A DNA stretch of 64,000 bases, taken from the NCBI RefSeq assembly GCF_024124665.1, contig NZ_JAMXSB010000002.1, positions 310,001 to 374,000 of the forward strand, in the 5' to 3' direction. Below the pieces are notes generated by a model. That model did not search any database. It saw nothing but the letters and a program-made list of their open reading frames with translations, and was not told the DNA's origin. The DNA comes from Pleionea sp. CnH1-48. GTDB lineage: Bacteria > Pseudomonadota > Gammaproteobacteria > Enterobacterales > Kangiellaceae. Each line of letters opens with the position of its first letter. The stretch's first letter is position 1. The position numbers were made by a program, and so were the translations under genes. This document shows, piece by piece, positions 1 through 9,359 of this stretch.

Positions 1-1
1 T

Positions 2-193
2 ATCACAGCATTAAACGGTAATCAGTTTTGTGAAGAAGAAGGTTATAACGAAATGATTGGAGGTTCTATTTACTGCGGTGAAGACGAAAGCTCTTATACC
101 ACCTATGATTGGTATCAGCGTCGCTGGGAATCACTTGGTACAGGCAGTAAAAACCAATGTTATCCATTATTCCGCACAATCACTTGTCGTTAA
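2..193 (+). CDS. C-terminal end of an unrecognised Cys-containing protein (partial)
   Basis: An open frame enters from the left edge and runs 63 codons to a TAA at 191-193. The tail is rich in Tyr, Gly and acidic residues and has four cysteines (FCEEE, YCGED, QCYP, TCR) spaced as in a disulphide-bonded extracytoplasmic domain. I do not recognise the family from this fragment. A good intrinsic terminator follows directly, which supports this being the true gene end. The 57-290 frame on the same strand crosses that terminator and is a shadow. Confidence 0.6.
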   Translation: MTALNGNQFCEEEGYNEMIGGSIYCGEDESSYTTYDWYQRRWESLGTGSKNQCYPLFRTITCR

Positions 194-202
194 TGGTGTT
201 CT

Positions 203-233
203 AAAAGGCGGGCTTTGCTCGTCTTTTCTTTTT
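203..233 (+). terminator. Rho-independent terminator after the left-edge gene
   Basis: An 11-bp stem (203-213 with 217-227, two G-U pairs, TTT loop) is followed by a pyrimidine/T run at 228-233. It ends transcription of the partial gene and separates it from the converging gene at 253-787. Confidence 0.8.
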
Positions 234-252
234 ACAAATCAGGCTCGAAGGA

Positions 253-787
253 CTATTTCTTTTCTCTACTTTCTGCTTTTAATAATGTAAGTAAACTTTG
301 CAGTTCAGTTCCTTTTTCAAACACGGCGAAAACACCGCAATCAAGCCACTGTTTTTTGAGCTGACCATCGACTTTCGAAGTATAAATAATGGTTTTCATT
401 GCGGGAAATTTATCAAGAAGCTCCAGACCATCGGCTAACTCTGGAAGATGTATATCCAATAATAAAATATCACACTGCTCAAACTCAGTGATCTCGCCTG
501 GGCAGTTATAGTGTTTGTGAGCATCAACAACCTGACTCAAAGTTCCTCCAAGCGCCCCTCCTTGATGATCAGTCTGACTATTGATGGCGTCAAATCGACC
601 GACTGCCGAGACTAACTCCTTCTGACTTGAAATCGAAAGCTTTGTATCTTCGATAGGGTTTTGATATGCCGTCGAATAAAGGATGTAAATCGCAATGACT
701 ACAGAAAGACCCACACAAAGAACAATGACAGAAATCAGCGTAAGCAGGCGTTTTTTTCAGAGGGAGAGTAAAACATTCCAGGGGCAT
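253..787 (-). pseudogene. Membrane-anchored receiver-like protein, frame broken at an A7 run
   Basis: Two overlapping minus-strand frames join into one sensible protein only if one base is dropped from the A7 run (T7 at 751-757 on the plus strand). The upstream frame starts at ATG 787 and reads MPLECFTLPLKK. The downstream frame continues as RLLTLISVIVLCVGLSVV, a good transmembrane helix after a positive patch. About 150 residues follow with a receiver-like stretch: Asp in LLLDIHLPE, Thr in IIYTSK, Lys in FEKG. The usual acidic pair of a receiver's first strand is not evident, so phosphorylation is uncertain. If the N terminus is cytoplasmic, a single helix would put this domain outside the membrane, which would be odd for a receiver. 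It may be a real frameshift, transcriptional slippage or a sequencing error. Function unknown. Confidence 0.55.
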
Positions 788-1203
788 CCTTAAATTCTAT
801 ACACAATATAGTTCAACTCTTTTTATCTACCGCTAAGAATGTGCCTCTTGGTTACTGCCGTTTTATCGAAGTTAGTAGCGTTTTCGATCACACCTTTTTC
901 CTAGAGTTTAACATCGCAATAACCTCTTAGACTCACCATTACGGTGCAATGTTTTACTGCTGATACCCTTAATCAAATAGCACAAGCAGATAATTAATAT
1001 CAAAGTTTGCTCTCTTACCTTCATATTGTGAACTGGTTTACGGTGCAACAGACGGTCAATGATTACACTCCATACTACTTAATAGGTAATACAGTTTTAA
1101 CGTGATGTGGTTTGTAAGTTGCGCTTTCGCATTTAAGAGATATCTCTTTATTGCGTTTTTCTGAATTAATTTATTACGCCAGAACGTTGTAGGGATTATT
1201 GTT
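788..1203. other. Intergenic region, divergent promoters expected
   Basis: About 415 bases between the divergent receiver-like gene and the multidomain lipoprotein gene. It is AT-rich with no frame that looks coding. Promoters for both flanking genes should lie here, but I could not pick a convincing -35/-10 pair. A GTAGGGA stretch lies about 8 bases before the ATG at 1204. Confidence 0.4.
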
Positions 1204-4200
1204 ATGACTGCTTTCACTGATAAATTAAACACTACTTTATATCGATTGTTTTTTATTTTCTTCGTAGCCTTAGTTTTAAGCGGCTGCTCTGGAGAAGAGT
1301 CTTCTGAAGAAACCGTCGATACCATAGACAATACGTCCAAAGGTCTCATTGCACACAAGTTCAATGGTAGCTGGACTGAGCTACCCGACTTCACCACCCT
1401 ATCACCTGTAGAAAGTCGTATTGTTGAAAATGTAGGAACTCATCAGTTAGGCGATAGTCACTACGGCCTGGTGTTATTAGGTCTTTTTGAAGCGAAAGCC
1501 AGTGGCGCTTATGTCTTTCGTTTGCATTCTGACGATGGCGCAAAACTCTTTATTAATGGGCAATTAATCGCTACCAATAACGGCGAAAATGGAGAGGCTA
1601 CCGTCGTTTCACAAAGTATGGAATTAGTGCAAGGCACTCATGAACTGAGAGTCGAATACTTCCAAGGCAATGGTTCACAATCTTTATCTTTAAACTATCA
1701 GCTCAACGGCGCAGAAGCTCTCACAGTAGACGACAATTTGCTTTCTTATTTTGACAGACATCAAGATCCTAACTTTGGAGCCATAACCAATGAAGACGAC
1801 GATGATAGCGAGATTGGTGGTGAAGACGATACTTGCGACAGTTCCAACACACCGAACAGCAACAATAGTCTTCAATCTAGACAGCAAATAGTTAATAACG
1901 AATTTATAGAATCTAACAATGGTCGCTACCGTTTTTATTTACAAGGCGATGGCAACCTGGTCTTGAGGCGATTAAGTGACAGCGCCGCACTTTGGTCTTC
2001 TGCGACTCATGATCAGGGAGGCGTAAGATTTCGATTGCAAGGTGATGGAAATATGGTGCTAAGAAATGCCAATGGCAATGCACTGTGGTCAAGTAAAACC
2101 AACGGCACCGATGCCACTTACCTTATGTTGCACAATCACGGTAACTTAGCTTTGCACACTCCAGCTAACGAAATCGTTTGGCAAACGGATACGCACGACG
2201 GTTCAAATCAATGCGATGATGACAGTGACTCAGGGGACGGCACCGCAAAAAGCCGAGAACAATTTTCCTCACCTGATGCAGCCTTGTATGCGCTTAATGA
2301 TGATCGCCAGCTAGGGTTTCCAAAAATCATTGATACAGGTTTTAATGGTAATGGCCATTCCGTCACCTGGGATGGTCGTGTTTTTGTACGTAAACGTTCT
2401 CAAGGATGGTTTGCGACGGCTTTCCGTCCAGAAAATATCGTTCGTAGTAATGATGGCACTGTCGATTTTAAGCGTGGAGCCTTTGGCCGAGATCTTTTAA
2501 TGCAGGCTAATGAAGATGCGCCTGACATGCAGATGAACTGGCTAGCAATCGTCATTGATCCAAGCGAAACGCGAGAAAATCCCTACCCTTCTGACGCAAA
2601 CGGCAATTACTCCTTTAACGGCACTCATAGAACTTACAAGGCGCTGGTTTATCATACTTCCAAGCGCAACGGTGATAATGACCAAATGGGCTTTCAGAAA
2701 GCAACTTTCATTGTTCGTGATGCCAACACACAAAATGCGCAAATCATCAGCGCCGAATTTACCACTGAGTTCCAACGCTTTAGAACCGTTGCAAACCTGG
2801 ACTTCCGTTGCATCGAACCGTCAGCCACGATTGATGGCAGGCTGGTTATTTGTCAGGGTCATCCAGACAACAATGGTCGAATTGACAATCTGGTTTATAG
2901 TTGGAACCCAACACCAGGTGGTGTTAATGGATGGAGTGTTCCCAAGTCAATCGCAAACATGTACTGGGATGACAGCGACACCATGGTCGATGGCATTCCA
3001 TTCAATGTTCGCTTTCCTATTGCCGAACGACCGCTGCTAGATGCCACTGGCAACGACTTTAATCGAGACGAATTAATAAAAGGCGCTTACCCGTGGGTCA
3101 GCCGTGATGGCTCAGAACTTTTCTATCAAGCTTCGCGAGAAGGTGTCAGTGCTAGAAGAACGGGCACTACGGTGGTTGGACGTTGGACCGGATGGACTTT
3201 TCGACATATTGACGGCCCGATTAATCCTCGTCGAGGAAAAAGCCGATTGTTTTTATCTTCACCAGGCGCGTTCACCACTATGTGGACACCGTTTAAAGAT
3301 ATCAACGACTTAAACATTCCTTACTCGTTACGAGGACCAGTTTATCCGATCATAGGTTCGAATTCGAATGACTACAGTGAAGTTGGATTTAACGATTACT
3401 TAGACGGTAACTTTGTGTTGTACCTTGGTATGAACGAACAACTCAACCGTGCTGGCAACTTTTTGGTCACTCGCACCAATGATACCTCGGGCAACTTTAA
3501 CAATGGTACTTTAGTGGGTGCTCAGTTCCCTAATGAATTTAATAATCGTGATGAACTGGTAGGACGATATGGCCAGGCCATTTATTTTAATGGCGGAGAT
3601 TATATTGAAGTTGCCAAAAATAAAGGTTGGGATGAACTCGCTGAAGGTGTAACCATCGACTTCTGGGTTAAAAAAATCAACGGCAATGGCACTATTCGCT
3701 TATTTAGAATGCAAAACGGTCTGGAAGTTTCTTTGACAAATGGCAACACCTTACGGGGTGTCATTACCGATACAGAAAATAATCGCATTGAAATTTCTGG
3801 TCCTAGTATTCCTGATGATCGCTGGACTCATATTGCCTTAAGCTTTAAACCAAGCACAGGCAAAATAAAACTCTACTCTGATGGTGTATTGAGAACAGAA
3901 AAACTTGCGAATAATTTTGGTGTGTTACAAACCAGCGGTCGAGTGCGAATTGGCCCTGAATCCTCCTCTGGTTTATTGCTGCTAGATGAAGTTAAAGTCT
4001 CTAACATTGCCAGACAAGATTATGAAATTGGTTATTACGCAAATATCGATATTCATAGAGAAGCAAATGCGGCGTTAAAAAATAGGATTCCCTCACACTT
4101 ACAATCTTTATCAGGCAAAGCAGCCGCTATTGAGAACTTTAGCCAAGAGGCCGCCGACCTAGGCGAAACCCTTTTCAATGATGTCATTCTTTCTAAACAA

Positions 4201-4965
4201 AGAACAACCTCTTGCGCAACTTGCCATAAAGCCAACCTGAATTTTACGGACGGCTTGGCTATTGCCCAAGGTAACGAACCAACTGACGCGGGTGTTCGTA
4301 ACACTCCCACATTAGTGAACCGACTATTCTCTACATTGCAAGGCTGGAGTGGTGGAGCTACAACACTAGATAAACAAGCTTCTGTTCCCATTGAAGCGGA
4401 GCATGAAATGAACTTACCGATGGATGAAGCCATTGCTCGCTTAAGCAGTGAGAGTAATTACGCAGAACGTTTCCAACAGGTTTATGGAGAATCACCAAAT
4501 CAAGAAAATATCACAGCAGCGTTAGCTAGCTTTCAGGCGATTCAGTTTTCACCGAGAACTCAATACGATAATTTCGTCGCAGGTGACCGCTCTGCCCTTT
4601 CTGATTCTGAGTATCGAGGCCTGCTATTATTCGAAGGTAAAGCGCGCTGTAGTGGTTGTCATGCAGGTACTAACTTCACAGACGAAAGCTTTAGAGCCAC
4701 CGGACTAGTGGACAGCACCGACATAGGTCGCGCTGATACCACTTCACGAGATAGAGATTTTAAATTATTTAAAGTACCCACTTTACGTGGTATCAAAACA
4801 ACCGCTCCTTATATGCACAACGGTAGCCTGGCCACTCTAGAAGACGTTGTAGAAGCTTATAACGACGGCGCTAATGAGCAATTGGTTGTTGATACTGATA
4901 TAAGACCGTTAGAGTTAACTGAGCAAGAAATAACAGACTTGGTAACCTTCCTAAATTCGCTTTAG
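1204..4965 (+). CDS. Multidomain lipoprotein: PA14, bulb-type lectin, LamG-like and di-haem cytochrome c peroxidase domains
   Basis: A 1253-residue protein with a lipoprotein signal peptide (lipobox LSGC, Cys28) and then an acidic linker. Residues ~45-170 resemble PA14 (HSDDGAKLFINGQLI). Residues ~220-335 are a bulb-type mannose-binding lectin with repeats such as LQGDGNLVLRR and LQGDGNMVLRN. Residues ~350-780 are a long unassigned region. Residues ~785-930 resemble a LamG/concanavalin-like fold (IDFWVKK, RWTHIALSF, LLLDEVKVSNIAR). Residues ~955-1253 form a di-haem cytochrome c peroxidase/MauG-type domain with haem motifs CATCH (1004-1008) and CSGCH (1149-1153) and the family signature PYMHNGSLATLEDVVEAYNDG split around Met-His. 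It probably sits on the outer membrane, binding a polysaccharide or glycoprotein and doing peroxide or redox chemistry. The substrate is unknown. The stop codon lies inside a long inverted repeat. Confidence 0.85.
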   Translation: MTAFTDKLNTTLYRLFFIFFVALVLSGCSGEESSEETVDTIDNTSKGLIAHKFNGSWTELPDFTTLSPVESRIVENVGTHQLGDSHYGLVLLGLFEAKASGAYVFRLHSDDGAKLFINGQLIATNNGENGEATVVSQSMELVQGTHELRVEYFQGNGSQSLSLNYQLNGAEALTVDDNLLSYFDRHQDPNFGAITNEDDDDSEIGGEDDTCDSSNTPNSNNSLQSRQQIVNNEFIESNNGRYRFYLQGDGNLVLRRLSDSAALWSSATHDQGGVRFRLQGDGNMVLRNANGNALWSSKTNGTDATYLMLHNHGNLALHTPANEIVWQTDTHDGSNQCDDDSDSGDGTAKSREQFSSPDAALYALNDDRQLGFPKIIDTGFNGNGHSVTWDGRVFVRKRSQGWFATAFRPENIVRSNDGTVDFKRGAFGRDLLMQANEDAPDMQMNWLAIVIDPSETRENPYPSDANGNYSFNGTHRTYKALVYHTSKRNGDNDQMGFQKATFIVRDANTQNAQIISAEFTTEFQRFRTVANLDFRCIEPSATIDGRLVICQGHPDNNGRIDNLVYSWNPTPGGVNGWSVPKSIANMYWDDSDTMVDGIPFNVRFPIAERPLLDATGNDFNRDELIKGAYPWVSRDGSELFYQASREGVSARRTGTTVVGRWTGWTFRHIDGPINPRRGKSRLFLSSPGAFTTMWTPFKDINDLNIPYSLRGPVYPIIGSNSNDYSEVGFNDYLDGNFVLYLGMNEQLNRAGNFLVTRTNDTSGNFNNGTLVGAQFPNEFNNRDELVGRYGQAIYFNGGDYIEVAKNKGWDELAEGVTIDFWVKKINGNGTIRLFRMQNGLEVSLTNGNTLRGVITDTENNRIEISGPSIPDDRWTHIALSFKPSTGKIKLYSDGVLRTEKLANNFGVLQTSGRVRIGPESSSGLLLLDEVKVSNIARQDYEIGYYANIDIHREANAALKNRIPSHLQSLSGKAAAIENFSQEAADLGETLFNDVILSKQRTTSCATCHKANLNFTDGLAIAQGNEPTDAGVRNTPTLVNRLFSTLQGWSGGATTLDKQASVPIEAEHEMNLPMDEAIARLSSESNYAERFQQVYGESPNQENITAALASFQAIQFSPRTQYDNFVAGDRSALSDSEYRGLLLFEGKARCSGCHAGTNFTDESFRATGLVDSTDIGRADTTSRDRDFKLFKVPTLRGIKTTAPYMHNGSLATLEDVVEAYNDGANEQLVVDTDIRPLELTEQEITDLVTFLNSL

Positions 4966-4978
4966 CATTTAGGAAGGT
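4945..4978. repeat. Perfect 12-bp inverted repeat over the stop codon of the lipoprotein gene
   Basis: ACCTTCCTAAAT (4945-4956) and its exact complement (4967-4978) flank a 10-base loop holding the TAG stop. Neither side has a T run, so it is not a classical terminator. It could stabilise the mRNA 3' end or act as a weak bidirectional terminator between the converging genes. Confidence 0.6.
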
Positions 4979-5052
4979 CTTAACCAGACTGTCTGATACT
5001 GTATGGCTCGCTCGATGAGTTTCTGAAGCTTATATATTCAACAGACACCCCG

Positions 5053-6399
5053 CTACTCAAGGCTTTTTAAAATTTCATCTAATTGATTACGATCAAGCAT
5101 CTTTCCCGCAACTACCACTGCACGTATTAAACTTGTGTTATTAATGTTCTCTAATGGGTTCTTATCCAATAAAACAAGATCTGCACGTAAGCCTTTGGCA
5201 ATTTTTCCTACCGGATGCTTGCCTTGGTAAAACTGATGAATACTCTGGGTGCCTGCTTGAAGTGCCTGCAATGGCGTTAACCCTGCATTTACCATCAATG
5301 AGAGTTCTTTATGTAATGAATCACCGGGTACATTAAATACTTGTGGAGCATCAGAACCCAATAAAATAGGCACACCTTGCTTTTGAAACTCTTGTATTAG
5401 TAGGCTGCGAACATTTAGGAATTGCTTAGCTCGTTTTTTAGTGACAGAATCGTTCGACCAAAAATTCTCTCGAGATCGTTTCCAACCCTGAACAGTACTC
5501 TCAGGCATCCATTTGTGTGCAGGGTTACTCATCAACTCTTCTATCGGCTTATCCAACGCGAAATTATGCATAAGCGTCTCAGTAGGGACGATAGCAAAAT
5601 CATAAGCAGAAATTTCCTTAATGAGCTCAGCTATTGATTGTGTCTTAACCTTCTCTGCTAAACCGAACCCAAAGAACCCTCGATTGGCCAGATCACCACC
5701 ATTTCTAATAGCCAGTTCTTCGATAAAACCATCTATGTGATCAATGGTAGATTGGCCTGCTTTTACGGTACCCACTATACCTACTTCCATGGCGATGTGA
5801 CCCCCCCAAGAACTGCCCAACCGTTTTGCAGTTTTCACAACTGCGCGATAAGACTCTGGCGACAAGCCAGGATGAATTTTATGAAAGTCATAACCAGCGT
5901 TGACCTGGGCTGTAACTTTACTTTTTGCTTCAGCAGGACTTCTAACACTATTCCCATTCACCGAAGGACCTGATGTCACTAAATAAGGTCCAAGCTTTTT
6001 GCCCGAGTTAAGCGCTTGCCTTAAATCAAGATGAGATGGCTGGCCTAACATGCCTCGGATATTAGTGACACCATGAGCAACAAATAACTTTAAAACTCTA
6101 TCTATATATTTTTCACCACCGCTTATATGCGCATGCATTTCACTTAAACCAGGGATTAACCAACGGCCTTGCCCAGAAACTGCCTTAATACCGGTTGGTG
6201 TTTTCTTAGGATTAATCGCTTCGATCATCCCATCTTTTATCCAGATGCTAGCGCCTGGTTTTACGGTGCCTGACTCAACATCAATCATCGATACATCGGT
6301 CAGTAACCAACTACGGCTATCTTCTAGTGCAAAAACTTGCAGTGAGCTCGTAAGAAAAAATAATAAGAAACTGAAAGAAAAAGTATGTTTTAAACTCAT
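5053..6399 (-). CDS. Secreted metal-dependent amidohydrolase (imidazolonepropionase/prolidase-like)
   Basis: A 448-residue protein with a Sec signal peptide (hydrophobic FSFLLFFLTSSLQVFA, cleavage likely before LEDS). Amidohydrolase motifs appear in order: PGLSEMHAH (HxH metal site), YDFHKI (candidate carboxylated bridging Lys), GGHIAMEVG (metal His), IDHIDG (His) and LLGSDAP (catalytic Asp). It ends with the usual beta-sandwich return GLRADLVLLDKNPLENI. It probably hydrolyses an amide, dipeptide or cyclic imide in the periplasm. The exact substrate cannot be read from sequence. The start has AAGGGA seven bases upstream. It is monocistronic and converges on the lipoprotein gene. Confidence 0.85.
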   Translation of the reverse strand: MSLKHTFSFSFLLFFLTSSLQVFALEDSRSWLLTDVSMIDVESGTVKPGASIWIKDGMIEAINPKKTPTGIKAVSGQGRWLIPGLSEMHAHISGGEKYIDRVLKLFVAHGVTNIRGMLGQPSHLDLRQALNSGKKLGPYLVTSGPSVNGNSVRSPAEAKSKVTAQVNAGYDFHKIHPGLSPESYRAVVKTAKRLGSSWGGHIAMEVGIVGTVKAGQSTIDHIDGFIEELAIRNGGDLANRGFFGFGLAEKVKTQSIAELIKEISAYDFAIVPTETLMHNFALDKPIEELMSNPAHKWMPESTVQGWKRSRENFWSNDSVTKKRAKQFLNVRSLLIQEFQKQGVPILLGSDAPQVFNVPGDSLHKELSLMVNAGLTPLQALQAGTQSIHQFYQGKHPVGKIAKGLRADLVLLDKNPLENINNTSLIRAVVVAGKMLDRNQLDEILKSLE

Positions 6400-6627
6400 A
6401 GCTCATTCCCTTGTTGTTTTGATTAATATATCAGCAACGACACTTATTTTTCTAATAATTTAAGAAAAATTAAACAGATATAACGACTACCAGACACTCC
6501 GACCATAGCACTTTACCTAATACAGATTAGGAAACCTCTCACACCAACTGTCGTGATTCTCCTCTGGTTTCAAGGTACTCGGTTCGACACTATGTTGCTG
6601 ACTTTATAAGTATTAAGGAGGTCATGG

Positions 6628-7581
6628 ATGACCATTGCCAGAAAAGAACTGGTGGATTCCCACTCGCCCGGATTTTATCACTGCTCCACTCGTTGTGTTC
6701 GAAGAGCCTTTCTTTGTGGGGTAAATGAAGAAACTGGCAAAGACTATTCTCATCGTAAAGACTGGATTGAGAGGAGAATAAAGGAACTGAGCACCCTCTT
6801 CTCCATTGATATCTATGCTTATGCGGTGATGAGTAACCATTATCATATTGTGTTGTATCTAGACCCATTGGCACCACTACAATGGAGCAATGATGAGGTC
6901 GCAGAGCGTTGGCTTGCTATTTATCCCAGTAAAACTGACGTCAGGAGAGCCCTTCGAAAGGAGGCTATCTTGAATTCACCCGACACACTCACTCTGTATC
7001 GACAACGACTCGGCTCCCTTTCCTGGTTTATGAGTCGACTGAATGAACCGCTAGCGAAACTCAGTAATCAGGAAGATGATTGCAGTGGAAAGTTCTGGCA
7101 ATCCCGCTATACCTCTCAGGCCCTATTGGATGAAGGAGCCGTACTTTCCTGTATGGCTTATGTGGACCTGAATCCCGTCAGAGCGAAAATCACTCAAAAG
7201 CTTGAAGAGTCTCATCACACTTCCATCAAGCAGCGACTTAATGAAATAACCGATGACAAATCGCTCGTAAAAACACTGCTCCCTGTTTCAGGCTCTGTAA
7301 AACAAATTACCCAGAATATATCAAACAGGGACTACATTAATCTGGTTGAATGGGCAGGTAAAGCGATTGTTCATCCCAATAAAGCCTCCATACCTGAAGA
7401 AGCTCAATCCGTGCTTGAACGTCTCAGCCTACAGAGCAACCATTGGTTAACACAACTTCAATCCTTAGAAAGCCGTTACTGTCGAATCATAGGCCCTGTT
7501 GAACTGATTCGACAGCGAGCCAAGAAGCTTTATCGACGTTGTTTACACGGAATCAGTTCGGCCAAGTTGCTTTACAACTAA
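6628..7581 (+). CDS. REP-associated tyrosine transposase-like protein (IS200/Y1 HUH family)
   Basis: A 317-residue protein of the Y1/HUH transposase superfamily. The HUH motif is in VMSNHYHIVLY near residue 70, and the candidate nucleophile Tyr is in AYVDLNPVRA near residue 175. An ARKE(L) start and the phrase GFYHCSTRCVRRAF are typical of the single-copy transposases-like proteins found apart from IS200 ends. The family makes single-strand breaks at hairpin-marked sites. The start is chosen by AAGGAG seven bases before ATG 6628. It stands alone between unrelated genes. A short hairpin (7607-7621) and two imperfect repeats (7759-7820) downstream could be its substrates or ends, but that is inference. 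Confidence 0.85.
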   Translation: MTIARKELVDSHSPGFYHCSTRCVRRAFLCGVNEETGKDYSHRKDWIERRIKELSTLFSIDIYAYAVMSNHYHIVLYLDPLAPLQWSNDEVAERWLAIYPSKTDVRRALRKEAILNSPDTLTLYRQRLGSLSWFMSRLNEPLAKLSNQEDDCSGKFWQSRYTSQALLDEGAVLSCMAYVDLNPVRAKITQKLEESHHTSIKQRLNEITDDKSLVKTLLPVSGSVKQITQNISNRDYINLVEWAGKAIVHPNKASIPEEAQSVLERLSLQSNHWLTQLQSLESRYCRIIGPVELIRQRAKKLYRRCLHGISSAKLLYN

Positions 7582-7758
7582 ACAAGGACAAAGAAATCAC
7601 GATTCTGCCTTAGCGGAAGGCTCTTTATCGTCCTGATAAAATACTTATCCCAACTTGATAAAACTCTACCTACCAAAAATAAACTTTCGACAGAACAGTC
7701 AAAAAGCCAATTTTCATTCTCTCAAAAAACGAACAATAAACGACATTGTTTACTTCTA

Positions 7759-7820
7759 GATAAGTGGAATGTCCGTTATTTTGAAGTTTCTTCTTTTTGA
7801 TAAGTAGGGTGTCTGCTTAA
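7759..7820. repeat. Two imperfect 22-bp direct repeats downstream of the HUH transposase gene
   Basis: GATAAGTGGAATGTCCGTTA (from 7759) and GATAAGTAGGGTGTCTGCTT (from 7799) match at about 15 of 20 positions and start 40 bases apart. They lie in the 246-base gap between the transposase gene and the next, convergent gene. They may be remnants of a mobile-element end or binding sites for the transposase-like protein. Confidence 0.4.
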
Positions 7821-7827
7821 TCCGCTG

Positions 7828-8340
7828 TTAGTTGCTCGTCTTAACTTTCTCTATTCGCAAGATGCAGGGGTTTCTATTACCAAAAACCTCTTCAGCATAA
7901 GACACCCTGATAACGACAGATTCGCCTGCGGCTACCAAGGCTTTAATACCGCTCTCTTTTAAGCAGCTATCAGTACGAATTTCTTCTAACGCGAATTGAT
8001 GGTCCCCAACTTTAAAAGACAGTCTGTTGCCATTAACTAAGTTATTAACATATCCTGAGTGATAGCTAAGTTCTGACAGCGGGCCTTCGATTGTATGATA
8101 CTTTTTTTCTTTTTGGATCTGACGAAAGGCCCATTCCTGATAGCCATAAACCAGAGTCGCAAAACATTGCATAACCAGAAAAAATAATGTGAAGTAATAC
8201 AAAGCTCTTTTAAAACTAAAGTCCTGCTTTAAGTTTTTGCGCAAGCGCATCACGATCAAAAAAGAAACGGGTATACCAATAATAACAAACCAGTACTCGT
8301 CACGAGGACGACTGGCATAGTCGTATAATACTTCGTACAT
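7828..8340 (-). CDS. Two-helix membrane protein of unknown function
   Basis: A 170-residue protein. Two predicted transmembrane helices are visible: WFVIIGIPVSFLIVM near residues 17-31 and ALYYFTLFFLVMQCFATLVYG near residues 46-66. They are separated by a basic cytoplasmic loop. The remaining ~100 residues form a soluble domain with alternating beta-like segments and two cysteines (SCLK, PCIL). I do not recognise the family; small DUF3592-type proteins have a similar layout, but the match is weak. No strong ribosome-binding site is seen. A terminator at 8431-8457 separates it from the suc operon. Confidence 0.6.
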   Translation of the reverse strand: MYEVLYDYASRPRDEYWFVIIGIPVSFLIVMRLRKNLKQDFSFKRALYYFTLFFLVMQCFATLVYGYQEWAFRQIQKEKKYHTIEGPLSELSYHSGYVNNLVNGNRLSFKVGDHQFALEEIRTDSCLKESGIKALVAAGESVVIRVSYAEEVFGNRNPCILRIEKVKTSN

Positions 8341-8424
8341 TACTTTAAATTCTCTTATCCAGGTTTTTCCTATTAAAAGCTCGCTATCTTAAGCACGCTT
8401 TTAATAACAAAACACACCCCTCAA

Positions 8425-8460
8425 AAACAAAAAACCGGAGCCTCAAGCTCCGGTTTTTTT
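8425..8460 (-). terminator. Intrinsic terminator of the sdh-suc operon
   Basis: A perfect 11-bp stem (8431-8441 with 8447-8457), core CCGGAGC/GCTCCGG, loop of five. On the minus strand it is followed by a T-rich tract, so it ends the sdhCDAB-sucABCD transcript. A T run on the plus side makes it potentially bidirectional. Confidence 0.9.
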
Positions 8461-8486
8461 AAAAAGCTTTAATAGACGGTAATAAC

Positions 8487-9359
8487 TTACCAGCCTGTCG
8501 CTTCTTTTAAGCCAGCGCCAATGTCTGCTAAACTGCGAACAGTTTTAACGCCTGCGTCTTCAAGTGCAGCAAACTTCTCCGCAGCAGTACCTTTACCGCC
8601 AGAGATGATTGCACCTGCGTGACCCATACGCTTGCCAGGAGGAGCTGTTACACCAGCGATGTAAGACACAACTGGCTTAGTAACGTTTTCTTTGATGAAG
8701 GCAGCCGCTTCTTCTTCAGCTGTCCCACCGATCTCACCGATCATTACGATTGCTTCTGTTGCAGGATCGTCCTGGAACATTTGCAAGATGTCGATGAAGT
8801 TAGAGCCAGGAATAGGATCACCACCGATACCGACACAGGTAGACTGTCCGAAACCGTAGTCAGTTGTCTGCTTAACGGCTTCATAAGTCAAAGTACCTGA
8901 GCGAGAAACGATACCGACTTTACCTGGTAAGTGGATGTGACCAGGCATGATACCAATCTTACACTCACCAGGAGTGATAACACCTGGGCAGTTAGGTCCG
9001 ATTAAACGAACACCTAACTCATCACAACGGATTTTAGCTTCCAGCATGTCTAGTGTAGGAATACCTTCAGTGATACAAACGATCAACTGAATGCCTGCGT
9101 TAGCCGCTTCCAAAATAGAGTCTTTACAGAAAGGAGCCGGTACGTAGATAACAGAAGCTTCTGCGCCTGTTGCTTCTACGGCTTCAGAAACCGTGTTGAA
9201 TACTGGCAAACCCAGGTGAGTCTGACCGCCTTTACCAGGAGTCACACCGCCAACCATGTTTGTACCATACTCAATTGCTTGCTCTGAGTGGAAAGTACCC
9301 TGAGAACCCGTGAAGCCCTGGCAGATAACTTTGGTATCTTTATTAATTAAAATGCTCAT
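8487..9359 (-). CDS. sucD: Succinate-CoA ligase (ADP-forming), alpha subunit
   Basis: A 290-residue protein of the usual length for SucD. The CoA-binding Rossmann region is at the N terminus ([17 protein letters not shown]). The phosphohistidine loop is [17 protein letters not shown] near residue 246. With SucC it makes ATP or GTP from succinyl-CoA in the TCA cycle. The start overlaps the sucC stop (TAATG, sharing one base), so the two are translationally coupled. It is the last gene before the operon terminator. Ends with a typical GLKEATGW-type tail. Confidence 0.98.
   Translation of the reverse strand: MSILINKDTKVICQGFTGSQGTFHSEQAIEYGTNMVGGVTPGKGGQTHLGLPVFNTVSEAVEATGAEASVIYVPAPFCKDSILEAANAGIQLIVCITEGIPTLDMLEAKIRCDELGVRLIGPNCPGVITPGECKIGIMPGHIHLPGKVGIVSRSGTLTYEAVKQTTDYGFGQSTCVGIGGDPIPGSNFIDILQMFQDDPATEAIVMIGEIGGTAEEEAAAFIKENVTKPVVSYIAGVTAPPGKRMGHAGAIISGGKGTAAEKFAALEDAGVKTVRSLADIGAGLKEATGW

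Noticed and set aside
1056-1397. 113-codon minus-strand frame overlapping the lipoprotein start
   Set aside because: Antisense shadow of the signal-peptide region of a clearly coding gene.
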